A DNA stretch of 28,315 nt from Thiobacillus denitrificans (GCA_002424845.1 DILD01000093.1:1-28315); one strand, 5' to 3'; positions 6,834 to 15,327 are shown, numbered from the stretch's first letter. Translations and numbers: made by a program. The notes: generated from the sequence alone by a model not told the origin.

Positions 6834-7664
6834 ATGGCCGACCCGACCCTGATCCTGCACGCCCTTGTCCTCGGCATCGTCGAGGGGTTTACCGAATTTC
6901 TGCCGATCTCCAGCACCGGGCACCTGATCCTGGCGGGTCAGCTGCTGGGCTTCAACGACGACAAGGCCAAGGTGTTCATGATCGCCATCCAGCTGGCGGC
7001 GATTTTTGCGGTGGTGTGGGAATACCGGGTGCGGCTTTCGCACGTGGCGACGACGCTGCACAGCGACCCGGCTTCGCAGCGGCTGGCGATCAACCTGATG
7101 GTCGGCTTTCTGCCGGCGGCGGTGCTGGGCCTGATGTTCTACAAGGAGATCAAGGGCTATCTGTTCAACCCGCTGGTGGTGGCGTCGGCGCTGGTGATCG
7201 GCGGTCTGTTGATCCTGTGGGCGGAGCGGCGCAAGCATGTGGTCAGCACCGAGACAGTCGATGAGCTCACCTGGCGCCGCGCGCTGGCGGTGGGTTTCGC
7301 GCAGGCGCTGGCAATGATTCCCGGCACCTCGCGCTCGGGCGCCACCATCATCGGCGGCCTGTTCCTTGGGCTATCGAGAAAAGCGGCGGCGGAGTTCTCC
7401 TTCTTCCTCGCCATCCCCACCATGTTTGCCGCGACGGCCTACGACCTCTACAAGAACTGGCATTTGTTCGATGCCGGCGACATCCCGCTGTTCGCCATCG
7501 GCGGGGTCGCCTCCTTCGTCAGCGCCTTGATCGCGGTACGCACCCTGATCAAGTTCGTCAGCCGCCACGATTACACGGTGTTCGCCTGGTACCGCATCGT
7601 GTTCGGCGGCGTGGTGCTGATGACGGCTTATTTCGGGCTGGTCGACTGGGGCGCGGGGGCCTGA
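6834..7664 (+). CDS. uppP: Undecaprenyl-diphosphatase UppP (BacA)
   Basis: A 276-aa polytopic inner-membrane protein that dephosphorylates undecaprenyl pyrophosphate, recycling the lipid carrier for peptidoglycan and other envelope polymers; it also gives bacitracin tolerance. Both family signatures are intact: LGIVEGFTEFLPISSTGHL near the N-terminus (the EXXXE region) and PGTSRSGATIIGGLFLGLSR in the middle. Length is normal for the family. The start at 6834 (MADPTLILHALVLG) fits homologues. An in-frame ATG at 6795 is rejected because it would place the terminator hairpin inside the gene. No clear Shine-Dalgarno is seen before 6834. Confidence 0.95.
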   Translation: MADPTLILHALVLGIVEGFTEFLPISSTGHLILAGQLLGFNDDKAKVFMIAIQLAAIFAVVWEYRVRLSHVATTLHSDPASQRLAINLMVGFLPAAVLGLMFYKEIKGYLFNPLVVASALVIGGLLILWAERRKHVVSTETVDELTWRRALAVGFAQALAMIPGTSRSGATIIGGLFLGLSRKAAAEFSFFLAIPTMFAATAYDLYKNWHLFDAGDIPLFAIGGVASFVSALIAVRTLIKFVSRHDYTVFAWYRIVFGGVVLMTAYFGLVDWGAGA

Positions 7665-7735
7665 ACCCTTGACGGGACGGAGCGTTGTGGAGAAAGCATG
7701 CCAATCGGCATGATCGGCGCGGAGCGCAATAAAAA

Positions 7736-7755
7736 GGGCAGGCTTTCGCCTGCCC
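7736..7755 (-). terminator. Intrinsic terminator, best oriented on the minus strand
   Basis: GGGCAGGC (7736-7743) and GCCTGCCC (7748-7755) form a perfect 8-bp stem with a TTTC loop. Five A residues precede it on the plus strand, so on the minus strand the hairpin is followed by TTTTTATT. It would end transcription from the cytochrome-like gene and, less efficiently, from uppP. Confidence 0.7.
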
Positions 7756-7804
7756 TGATCGCTTTGTGGCGGAGGCCACAAAGCGAAACCATTCACAAAT
7801 GAAG

Positions 7805-7826
7805 GCTGCGCCCGAACGGGCGCTGC
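7805..7826. repeat. GC hairpin just past the cytochrome-like gene stop
   Basis: GCGCCC (7808-7813) and GGGCGC (7818-7823) around GAAC, with GC pairs extending it past one T-T mismatch. It lies 12 bases beyond the minus-strand stop at 7838. It may stabilise the mRNA end or aid termination with the stronger hairpin at 7736-7755. Confidence 0.4.
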
Positions 7827-7837
7827 CGGTTGCGCGC

Positions 7838-9118
7838 TTAGAAAGCGAGCAAAATCTGCGCGGTGGTCTCGGCGACGTCGGACGCGGCCTTGTTGTCGAT
7901 GTTCGAGCGCTCCAGGGAGAAGCGCACGTTCTCGGAGTAGTTGTAGATCAGGCCGACGCTCGTCGTCCTGTAGTCGCCAGTGGCAGCCAGTTTGTTGTCG
8001 AAGGACATGTGGCCGAGGCTGACACCGAAGGTCGGGATGATCATCATGCGCGCTTCGATGGAGGTCGCCGAGGCTTCCTGATTCGGACGGGGCAGGGCCG
8101 GGTTGGCCACGTCGCTGACCTTGAACTTCCAGTCCGCCACGTGGTTGACCAGAACCTGGGTGCTCATGCCGGCAATGGTGCCCTGTGCCTGCATGTCGAA
8201 GCCGCGGGCCTTGGTTTCATGCTTGGTGAGCAAGCCTGCCCAGGGCGCAGACGCGCCGGGGGTGTTTTCGAACAGCAGGGTCGGTTTGCCGGTGGTCGAG
8301 CCGCCCAGGCTGAAGCCGCCCACCATCATGTCCCAGCCCGCCAGGGTCGGCAGGTCGTAGGAAATGCGGAACAGGGTCTGGTCGATGCCGTCGCTATCCA
8401 GGCCCTTGTTGCTGTAGATGGTGCTGTAGCCCTTGGCTCAGACGCCGCCTGCGAGGGTCAGGCCGTGGCCGCCGTAAAAGGCTGTGATGCCGCTGGCGGG
8501 ACCGGAGCCGACGCCCGTTGCCTGGGCAGCGTTGGTGCGGCCGACGTTTTCGAAGACCGACAGTTCCTTGTGCAGGCCGGTGTTGTACGATTCGGTGGAG
8601 ATGAAGGGGCCATGGCCCTGGCTGCCATACACGGAGAAACCGGCGCGGCCGGCAGCAACCGGTTGTGCGAAGGTGGCCTGGAAGTGAATGAGGCCGTCAC
8701 CGTTCCACAGGGAATTCACGCCGGCGTTTTCGGCGATCTTGCCGCCGAAGAAGATTGCGGAACCTGCGGGGAAGGACAGGTTGTCGCGCACCGCAGCGTC
8801 GTCCGAGCTCACGTAGTTGGCCTTGAGGCCGATGCCGGCATTGACGGCCAGCGGGAGCGAGGTGTTCAGGGTGCCGCCGGTGATCATCGACTTGTCGCCG
8901 CGCGCCATGCTGTAGCCGGAGAGCTTGAATGCGCGGCCGAAGCTGTTGAGCGTGGTCAGGGCCTGGCTATGGCAGCTCAGGCAGTTCATTTCCATCTGGC
9001 GGGCAAAAGCCGGGGTGGCTTCCGCCGCGGTGCTGAACACCCCCGCAGCCAGTGTCAGCATGACCGACACATATTTAACGCCCGGGGTTGATGCTTGATT
9101 GGTTTTTTTGAAAATCAC
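7838..9118 (-). pseudogene. Cyc2-like porin-cytochrome (monoheme outer-membrane c-type), interrupted by in-frame TGA
   Basis: Read through one stop, this is a 426-codon gene. It begins with GTG at 9116-9118 behind AGGAG. A signal peptide (VSVMLTLAAGVFSTAAEA) is followed by TPAFARQMEMNCLSCHSQ with a single CXXCH heme site, then LNSFGRAFKLSGYSM and a long Gly/aromatic-rich part that looks like an outer-membrane beta-barrel ending in the typical aromatic F (AQILLAF). This layout matches Cyc2-like porin-cytochrome fusions, which move electrons across the outer membrane, in some bacteria from Fe(II). Codon 227 (8438-8440 on the plus strand) is TGA, in the same frame as both halves (GGV-stop-AKGYSTIY); TGG to TGA would be one transition. 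No second defect is seen. It may be a very recent pseudogene or a sequencing error. The exact branch (true Fe(II)-oxidising Cyc2 or a relative) cannot be fixed by eye. Confidence 0.75.
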
Positions 9119-9340
9119 GTACGTCTCCTCTGTTGAAACAGGCAGTCATTCCCCGCGACAGACGGGGCTGGTTGGTCGTCCCTTGCGCGGTGAGCAACGC
9201 GTGCGCCTTGCGCCTTGCGGCCCGGATTAAATTGCCAATACGGATCGTTAGGTGTTAAATCGTCGCGCTTGCTGGTACACAAGGACTGGGGCGATTTATA
9301 CCGTGCGGGCCTTTCCGGCCTGTTTCACCTGCTGGTTTGT

Positions 9341-9369
9341 GGTTACAGAATGTTTCAGTTGTGTTTCAG
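9341..9369. promoter_or_regulatory. Tandem 8-bp direct repeats with 10-11 bp period, OmpR-family box
   Basis: GGTTACAG (9341-9348), TGTTTCAG (9351-9358) and TGTTTCAG (9362-9369) repeat every 10-11 bases; a further TGTTTCAC is at 9321-9328. OmpR/PhoB-type regulators bind such tandem half-sites on one face of the helix. The repeats end 11 bases before the start codon of an OmpR-type regulator and lie in the divergent region shared with the cytochrome-like gene. Confidence 0.55.
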
Positions 9370-9380
9370 GTTGAAATGAG

Positions 9381-10109
9381 ATGCCGTCATTGATGACAAA
9401 TAGTCTGCCCCGGATACTGGTCGTGGATGACGACCAGGTGCTCCGTGAGCTGATCGTGCGCTATCTGACCGAGAATGGCTTCGAGGCCAATGGCGTGGGG
9501 GATGGAGCGGCGATGCGCGACCATCTGGCGCGACAGCCGGCGCATCTGGTCCTGCTTGACCTGATGCTGCCCGGCGAAGACGGTTTGAGCCTGGCTGCCC
9601 AGTTGCGGGCCCATGCCGGGCCGCCGGTCATCATGCTGTCGGCCCGTGGGTCGGCGGTCGATCGAATCATCGGACTGGAGGTCGGGGCCGACGATTATTT
9701 GCCCAAGCCATTCGATCATCGCGAATTGCTTGCACGGATACGGGCCGTATTGAGACGGCACTCCGGTCAGGGAAGCCCTGAGGCCAGCATTGTCCGCTTC
9801 GGCGCGTGCGTGCTGGATTTGCGCGCACGGCGCTTGACGCGCAATGGCGAGCCGATTGCGCTTTCCGGTTCGGAGTTCGCCCTGCTCAAGGTATTTGCCG
9901 AGAACCCCAACCAGGTGCTGACGCGGGATCGCATGGTCGATCTGCTGCGCGGCTACGAACGCTCGCCATTCGACCGCATGGTCGATGTCCGGGTGACGCG
10001 CCTGCGCCGAAAAGTCGAGACCGACCCCGCCCAGCCGGTATTCATCCGGACCATCCGGGGGGAGGGCTACCAGTTCACGCCCAACGGCAATGCGGGAGTG
10101 CACGGGTGA
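9381..10109 (+). CDS. OmpR-family response regulator
   Basis: A 242-aa two-domain regulator. The receiver (about 10-125) has the acidic pocket VVDDD, phospho-acceptor Asp60 in LLDLMLPGEDG, the Thr/Ser position in MLSARG and Lys109 in YLPKP. The C-terminal winged helix (about 140-235) carries LSGSEFALLKVF, DRMVDLL, VDVRVTRLRRKVE and IRTIRGEGYQF, all typical of OmpR/PhoB proteins. It overlaps the next gene, a sensor kinase, by four bases (GTGA), so the two form a coupled pair. It is divergent from the Cyc2-like gene and has tandem repeats just upstream, so autoregulation and control of that gene are plausible. The input signal is unknown. An alternative ATG lies at 9396. Confidence 0.93.
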   Translation: MPSLMTNSLPRILVVDDDQVLRELIVRYLTENGFEANGVGDGAAMRDHLARQPAHLVLLDLMLPGEDGLSLAAQLRAHAGPPVIMLSARGSAVDRIIGLEVGADDYLPKPFDHRELLARIRAVLRRHSGQGSPEASIVRFGACVLDLRARRLTRNGEPIALSGSEFALLKVFAENPNQVLTRDRMVDLLRGYERSPFDRMVDVRVTRLRRKVETDPAQPVFIRTIRGEGYQFTPNGNAGVHG

Positions 10110-11443
10110 GGTGGCCCGGGACCCTGTTCGCGCGGATGACGCTGGTCATTGCCAGTGTTGCATTCGTATTCCAGATTCTCGTGGTGGGCGCGATCATTTT
10201 TTTTGTCATGCTGCCACAGGGCCGGCACGCCGGAGATCGGCTGGCCGGGCTTCTGGTCGATGTGGCGCACGTCTGGGCACAAGTGCCGGAAAACCAGCGG
10301 CAGGCCTATGAGGAGGATGTCAGGCGCAAACACGCCATCCACATTCAGCCCGTCGGCCAGGAACGCAAGCCGCTGAAAAAGGTGCTGCCTTTTTATCATG
10401 TGCTGGAATCGGCTGTTCGGCTTCGCACGGACCGGACGGCAACGCTTTACAGCAGCACTGACGAGGCGGGGAAGAGCTGGGTATGGATTGATATTCCAAC
10501 CCGGCAGGGTCCGATCGCGGTGGGGTTTGATCGTGCGATGCACCCCCAGTACCCGACGCTGCTGATCGTCATGATCCTGATTCTTGCGGTGGGCGCGATG
10601 GCCGCCCTTGCCGTTTCAGCTTATCTCGCTCGCTACCTGACCCGCCCGTTGCGGCATTTGTCCGCTGCGGTCCGTCGCATGGGGACGGGCCAGAAACCCG
10701 ACGTGCTGCCCGAGGAAGGGCCGGAAGAATTCGTCCACTGCGCGCGGGCGTTCAACCGGATGACGGCCCAGATCCAGGATCTGTTCGCCGCGCGCACGAC
10801 CTTGCTGGCGGGGATTTCCCATGACCTCAGGGCGCCGCTGGCGCGAATGCGTCTGGCATTGGGAATGCTGACCGACAAACATGAGCCGGCACTCGTCAGC
10901 CAGCTGATGTCCGATGTCGATGCCATGAACGGCCTGATCGAACGGTGCCTGGAGGTGGGGCATGGTTTCGAGGAAACGCAAAAATCCGTGGACGTTCATG
11001 AACTGCTGAGAAGTGTTGTCGAAGAAATGGGCATCGCGCCCGGGCATGTCGCAGTCGTTGCCGGAACGGATTGCCATGTCCATGCGCGCCCGCTGGCCTT
11101 GCGCCGGATACTGGCCAACCTGGTAGACAACGCCGTGAAATACGGCGGCCTCGACGGGCTGAAGATCGAGCTGGATTGCGATGCGGCAGAAATACGCATC
11201 CTGGATGCCGGGCCGGGCATTCCGGCGGAGCAGGTCGACAGGGTATTCCAGCCCTTTTACCGACTGGAGCCTTCACGCTGCCAGGCCACAGGCGGCAGCG
11301 GACTGGGGCTGGCCATCGTCAGGCAACTGGCGGATGCAAATGGCTGGCGCGTGACACTGGAAAACCGGGCGGCGGGCGGAATGCTTGCCCGCCTGCAGCT
11401 TGCCCCTGCATGGCCGCAAAGCCACGAGAGCGGAAGCGGCTGA
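10106..11443 (+). CDS. EnvZ-type sensor histidine kinase
   Basis: A 445-aa membrane kinase starting at GTG 10106, inside the regulator's stop codon. The first membrane segment is at about residues 12-36, a periplasmic domain of about 110 residues follows, and the second segment is at about 150-175. A HAMP linker (RYLTRPLRHLSAAVRRMGTG) leads to the phospho-acceptor His239 in LAGISHDLRAPLARMR. ATP-binding boxes follow: N box NLVDNAVKYG, G1 DAGPGIP, F box FQPFYRLE and G2 GGSGLGLAIV. All catalytic residues are present. It would phosphorylate the OmpR-type partner encoded just upstream. The periplasmic domain shows no motif that reveals the signal. It ends four bases from the convergent regA gene. 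Confidence 0.92.
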   Translation: MRWPGTLFARMTLVIASVAFVFQILVVGAIIFFVMLPQGRHAGDRLAGLLVDVAHVWAQVPENQRQAYEEDVRRKHAIHIQPVGQERKPLKKVLPFYHVLESAVRLRTDRTATLYSSTDEAGKSWVWIDIPTRQGPIAVGFDRAMHPQYPTLLIVMILILAVGAMAALAVSAYLARYLTRPLRHLSAAVRRMGTGQKPDVLPEEGPEEFVHCARAFNRMTAQIQDLFAARTTLLAGISHDLRAPLARMRLALGMLTDKHEPALVSQLMSDVDAMNGLIERCLEVGHGFEETQKSVDVHELLRSVVEEMGIAPGHVAVVAGTDCHVHARPLALRRILANLVDNAVKYGGLDGLKIELDCDAAEIRILDAGPGIPAEQVDRVFQPFYRLEPSRCQATGGSGLGLAIVRQLADANGWRVTLENRAAGGMLARLQLAPAWPQSHESGSG

Positions 11444-11447
11444 AGTC

Positions 11448-11975
11448 TCAGCCGGATCGGGGGGGGTGCTTGTCGAGTTTGCGCTGCAGGGTGCGGCGGT
11501 GCATTTTCAGCGCACGCGCGGTGGCCGAAATATTGCCGTCGTGTTCGTTCAGCACTTTCTGGATGTGTTCCCATTCCAGCCGCGCCACCGACAAGGGTTC
11601 CGGGCTGACTTCCAGCGCGGCGTCGGGTTCATCGCGCAGGAGCGCGGCGAGGATTTCGTCGGCGTTCGCCGGTTTCGCCAGATAGTGCCGCGCGCCGAGT
11701 CGCACTGCTTCGACGGCGGTGGCGATGCTGGCGTAGCCGGTGAGTACGACGACGGCAGGGGCAGGCTTGCGTGCCGCGAGTTGCGCGACGACGACCAGCC
11801 CCGATTCGCCCGGCAGTTTTAAATCGACGACGGCATGGCTGGGCGAGAAATCCTCCGCCACGCGCCGGGCTGCTTCGGCGTCATGCGCCAGCGCAACCTC
11901 GCAGCCCCGCTTTTGCATGGCGCGCGACAACGCCGCGGCAAAATCGGCATCGTCTTCGACAATCAGCAACTTCAT
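11448..11975 (-). CDS. regA: RegA/PrrA/ActR-type redox response regulator
   Basis: A 175-aa regulator with a receiver domain (phospho-acceptor Asp51 in AVVDLKLPGESGL, Thr in VLTGYAS, Lys101 in YLAKPA) and a short Fis-type helix-turn-helix at the C-terminus, NISATARALKMHRRTLQRKL. That last motif is nearly diagnostic of RegA/PrrA/RoxR proteins. These global regulators adjust respiration, electron transport, carbon and nitrogen fixation or denitrification to redox state. The gene lies 10 bases after regB on the same strand with AGGCC before its ATG, so both are expressed together. A RegA-type binding palindrome is found upstream of regB at 13275-13291. Confidence 0.93.
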   Translation of the reverse strand: MKLLIVEDDADFAAALSRAMQKRGCEVALAHDAEAARRVAEDFSPSHAVVDLKLPGESGLVVVAQLAARKPAPAVVVLTGYASIATAVEAVRLGARHYLAKPANADEILAALLRDEPDAALEVSPEPLSVARLEWEHIQKVLNEHDGNISATARALKMHRRTLQRKLDKHPPRSG

Positions 11976-11985
11976 TGATCCGGCC

Positions 11986-13242
11986 TCATTCGATTGGACT
12001 CCAGGGCAGGCGGATGCGCACGCGGGTGCCGCCGCCGTCGCGCCCGGTCAGGGTGAGGTCGCCGCCCAGCCGCTCCAGCGTGGCGTGGGTGAGTGCGAGG
12101 CCGACGCCCCAGCCGCCCCCCGCCTTGCCGCTGAACAGCACACGGCCGGCCTGCGCCTTCTGCTCGGGGGTGAAGCCGGGGCCGCGGTCGGCGATGTCGA
12201 TGACGAGGCTGCCGTCGTCGACCGTCGCGCTGAACGCGACGTCGCCGGGGGAAACGTCGGCGGCGTTGTTGAGCACGTTGAGCAGCGCCTGTTCCAGGCC
12301 GTCGGGCGCGATGAAGTCGCGGCGGTCGGTGGGCAGCTTCGCGGACAATTGCGCGTCCGGGCGCAGCACCTGCCAGCGTTCGATCAGCGCGGCCAGCCAG
12401 GCGTCGAGCGGCAGCGCGGTGGGCGGCGTATCCTGCGCGCGCGCCGCGAGTTGGGTGAGGATGGTCTTGCAGGCCTGCGCCTGTTTTTCGAGCAGGCGGC
12501 AGTCGGCGCCGATGTCGGGATCGTTGGCGAATTCGACGGCGAGTTCGTGCGCGGTGGTCTGGATGGTGGCGAGCGGGGTGGCGAGTTCGTGCGCCGCCAG
12601 CGCCGCCTGCGTGCCGAGCGCGACGATGCGTTCGTCGCGCAACTGCTTTTCACGCAGGGCGGACAGTTCCTGGTCGCGCATGCGCAGCGCGGCGTGCATG
12701 CGGGTGACGAAGAAGGCGATCAGCGCGGCGCTGATGAGGAAGTTGAACCACATGCCGCCCAGATGCATGGCGGAGGCGGCGACCGGGTCGGCGATGGCGA
12801 GCGGCTGGTAGACGAACAACAGCAGCGCGTAATAGCCGCCCGCCACCGCCGCCAGCAGCCACACCCAGCGCGGACGCAGGCTGATCGCCGCGATGACGAC
12901 CGGCACCAGCATCAGCGAGACGAAGGGGTTGGTCGCGCCGCCGCTGAAGAACACTAGCACGGCGAACGCGGTGAGGTCGGCCAGCAGATGCGCGAGAAAC
13001 TCCATCTGCGTGGCGGGTGCATCCTGCCGTAGCCGCCATGCGGTGGAAAGCGAGAACAGGCTCATCAGCACCAGCACTGTGGCCATCGGCAACAGCGGCA
13101 GGCGGATGGCGAGGCCCCAGTGCAGCCAGACAATGCCCGCCGCCCAGCCGGCAATCAGCGATACGCGCACGGCCAGCAGGCGACCCAGCAAGGCACGGGC
13201 AGGCAGGGTGGACAGCAGCGTGGAGTCGGGCGTTGACGGCAT
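11986..13242 (-). CDS. regB: RegB/PrrB-type redox-sensing histidine kinase
   Basis: A 418-aa kinase with about six membrane helices in the first 190 residues. The ubiquinone-linked heptapeptide GGATNPF, a hallmark of RegB/PrrB, is intact. The kinase core has the phospho-acceptor His in ALAAHELATPLATIQ, a slight variant of the usual GAAHELGTPL. A cysteine follows in AQACKTILTQL, at the place of the redox-active Cys of RegB. The ATPase boxes are NVLNNAADVS, DRGPGF and WGVGLAL. RegB senses the quinone pool and Cys oxidation and phosphorylates RegA. It is the first gene of a regB-regA operon. Confidence 0.93.
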   Translation of the reverse strand: MPSTPDSTLLSTLPARALLGRLLAVRVSLIAGWAAGIVWLHWGLAIRLPLLPMATVLVLMSLFSLSTAWRLRQDAPATQMEFLAHLLADLTAFAVLVFFSGGATNPFVSLMLVPVVIAAISLRPRWVWLLAAVAGGYYALLLFVYQPLAIADPVAASAMHLGGMWFNFLISAALIAFFVTRMHAALRMRDQELSALREKQLRDERIVALGTQAALAAHELATPLATIQTTAHELAVEFANDPDIGADCRLLEKQAQACKTILTQLAARAQDTPPTALPLDAWLAALIERWQVLRPDAQLSAKLPTDRRDFIAPDGLEQALLNVLNNAADVSPGDVAFSATVDDGSLVIDIADRGPGFTPEQKAQAGRVLFSGKAGGGWGVGLALTHATLERLGGDLTLTGRDGGGTRVRIRLPWSPIE

Positions 13243-13274
13243 GGCGGCATTGTAGTCCCCGCGCCGGCAGGGGC

Positions 13275-13291
13275 TGCGACGATATGTCGCA
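13275..13291. promoter_or_regulatory. RegA-type binding palindrome
   Basis: TGCGAC (13275-13280), GATAT, GTCGCA (13286-13291) is a perfect inverted repeat. It fits the published RegA/PrrA half-site pattern GCGNC-Nx-GNCGC. It lies 33 bases upstream of regB and 60 bases upstream of the divergent copper-receptor gene, so it could mediate autoregulation of regBA, redox control of the receptor, or both. The palindrome is seen directly; the role is inferred from the consensus and the adjacent regA. Confidence 0.65.
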
Positions 13292-13350
13292 TTCCGGCGC
13301 GGCGGGCGAAAAGGGACAATTCCATCTCCTTTGACTCATCGCTGTGCGCC

Positions 13351-15327
13351 ATGCCGAATCCTGTCTGTGTCCCCCGCCTGCTGCCCCTGCTGATTGCCGC
13401 CAGCCTGTTGCCTGCCACCGCCAGTGCGGATGGGCATGAGCCGCTGATGACCATTGTCGTCACGGTGCCGCATGCCTCGAGTCCGCTGACCGTGGTGACC
13501 GATCCCAAGGCGCCGCAGCAGCCGGTACCGGCCAATGATGGCGCCAGCTACTTGAAGAACATTCCGGGTTTCACCATGATCCGCAAGGGTGGAACGGACG
13601 GCGATCCGGTGCTGCGCGGCCTGGCCGGCTCGCGGCTCAATGTGCTGCTGGACGGCATGGACTTTCATGGCGGATGCGGTATGCGAATGGACCCGCCGAC
13701 CGCTTATGTGTTTCCCGAAACGTTCGACCAGGTTACGGTCATCAAGGGTCCGCAGACCGTGGCTTACGGCAATGGCAACTCGGCGGGCGTGGTGCTGTTC
13801 GAGCGTGACTCGGGCGCGATGCAGCCGGGGAAATCGGCTTCCGGCAGCCTGATGCTGGGCGCCTGGGAGCGCGTCGATGCGCTGGCAACGGGCAGGATCG
13901 TCACCGACCAGGCACATTTCGAGGCCGCGCTCACGCATGCCGAATCGGGCGATTACGAGGATGGGGACGGCACCCGGGTGCATTCGGCCTACCAGCGGCA
14001 AAGCGCCAGTCTGCAGGCCGGCTATCGGCCGGATGTCGACACGCGCATCGACGTTGACCTGACGGCCAGCCGGGCCGAGGCGGCCTATGCCGATCGCGGC
14101 ATGGACGGCGTGAAGTTCGACCGCGACAGCTATGGCCTGAAATTCGAAAAAACCCATCTCTCGCCTCTGCTCGCAAAGCTTTCCGCGCGGGTTTATCACA
14201 CCTACATCGACCACGTGATGGACAATTATTCCTTGCGGCCGCAAACGGGCATGAAAATGGTGAGCAACCCCGACCGCGACACCGACGGCGCGCGCGTATC
14301 GGCCGATCTCAACCTGAGCGGCGACACGGACCTGAAGCTCGGCGCGGACTGGCGCGATGATGTGCACACGCTACGGAATACCGTGAACTACGCCAATCTG
14401 CCGCGGGTGAAAGACTATGAAAGCACCACGACCGGCCTGTTCGGCGAACTGACCCATCGGCTGGCGAACGACCGCCGGGTGATAGGCGGCCTGCGCCACG
14501 ACAATTGGGACGCCGCGCGCTACAGCGGCGGCACCTTGCTGGCCGATGCCGAGCGCGATCTCTCGTCCGGGTTCGTCCGCTACGAACAGGACCTGGCGAG
14601 CCATCCCATTACCGCCTATATCGGCGTCGGCCACAACGAACGGCCGATGGATTACTGGGAGGCGGTCAACAAGATCGGCCTGTCGGCAACCAGCAATTTG
14701 AATCCAGAACAGACCACCCAGCTCGATGCCGGCATGTTGTGGAAGACCCGCACGGTCAAGGGTTCCGTTTCGGTTTTCCATGCCAGCGTGGACGATTACA
14801 TCCTGACACGGACGAACGGCACGGCGGGCTGCGCGAATGCCAACGGCTGTGCCGAGAATGTGGACGCCACCCGCTATGGCATGGAAGCCGATCTGGCCTG
14901 GACGCTCAATGCCGCGCTTACCCTGCGCGGTAGCCTGGCTTATGTTCATGCCGACAACGACACCCTGGATGCGCCGCTGGCCCAGACGCCGCCGCTGGAA
15001 GGCCGGCTGGGACTCGACTACAAGGCGGGCGTCTGGCGCTTCGGCAGCGTGTTGCGTATGGTGGCGGAACAGGACCGCGTGCATGTCGGCTATGGCAACA
15101 TCGTCGGCCAGGACTATGGCGTGACGCCCGGGTTTACCACGCTGGCGCTCAATGCGAGCTACAAACCCGGCAAGCGATCGCTGGTCAGCGTCGGCATCGA
15201 CAATGTGTTCGACAAGACCTACTCGGAGCACCTGGCCCGGGATAACACCTTCGAAGCAGGTTCCGGCACACGCGTCAACGAGCCCGGCCGCTTTGCCTGG
15301 GCGAAAGTCAATGTCAGCCTCGATTGA
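13351..15327 (+). CDS. oprC: TonB-dependent copper receptor (OprC/NosA family)
   Basis: A 658-aa outer-membrane receptor with a signal peptide (LLPLLIAASLLPATASA), a TonB-box-like TIVVTVP at about 34-40, a plug domain and a beta-barrel ending in an aromatic-rich strand. The plug contains GGCGMRMDPPTAYVFPE (107-123) and VTVIKGPQTV, the signature of the OprC/NosA copper receptors. In OprC a Cys and a Met four residues apart bind copper; the equivalent Cys109 and Met113 are present here. These receptors import copper, in some bacteria for nitrous-oxide reductase. PCuAC lies 47 bases downstream on the same strand. No clear Shine-Dalgarno is visible at ATG 13351, and a RegA-type palindrome lies in the upstream region. 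Confidence 0.92.
   Translation: MPNPVCVPRLLPLLIAASLLPATASADGHEPLMTIVVTVPHASSPLTVVTDPKAPQQPVPANDGASYLKNIPGFTMIRKGGTDGDPVLRGLAGSRLNVLLDGMDFHGGCGMRMDPPTAYVFPETFDQVTVIKGPQTVAYGNGNSAGVVLFERDSGAMQPGKSASGSLMLGAWERVDALATGRIVTDQAHFEAALTHAESGDYEDGDGTRVHSAYQRQSASLQAGYRPDVDTRIDVDLTASRAEAAYADRGMDGVKFDRDSYGLKFEKTHLSPLLAKLSARVYHTYIDHVMDNYSLRPQTGMKMVSNPDRDTDGARVSADLNLSGDTDLKLGADWRDDVHTLRNTVNYANLPRVKDYESTTTGLFGELTHRLANDRRVIGGLRHDNWDAARYSGGTLLADAERDLSSGFVRYEQDLASHPITAYIGVGHNERPMDYWEAVNKIGLSATSNLNPEQTTQLDAGMLWKTRTVKGSVSVFHASVDDYILTRTNGTAGCANANGCAENVDATRYGMEADLAWTLNAALTLRGSLAYVHADNDTLDAPLAQTPPLEGRLGLDYKAGVWRFGSVLRMVAEQDRVHVGYGNIVGQDYGVTPGFTTLALNASYKPGKRSLVSVGIDNVFDKTYSEHLARDNTFEAGSGTRVNEPGRFAWAKVNVSLD

Noticed and set aside
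8438..8440. TGA as a selenocysteine codon in the cytochrome-like gene
   Set aside because: No expected Sec position in this family, no evident SECIS-like hairpin right after the codon, and the neighbouring residues suggest a simple TGG to TGA change.
7766..9091. Long plus-strand open frame (441 codons) opposite the Cyc2-like gene
   Set aside because: Translation is Gly/Val/Ala-rich without family motifs; the minus strand has signal peptide, CXXCH and barrel features and a good ribosome site. It is an antisense shadow of a GC-rich gene.
11740..12957. Plus-strand open frames opposite regB
   Set aside because: Low-complexity Ala/Arg/Gly translations; regB on the minus strand has full kinase motifs.
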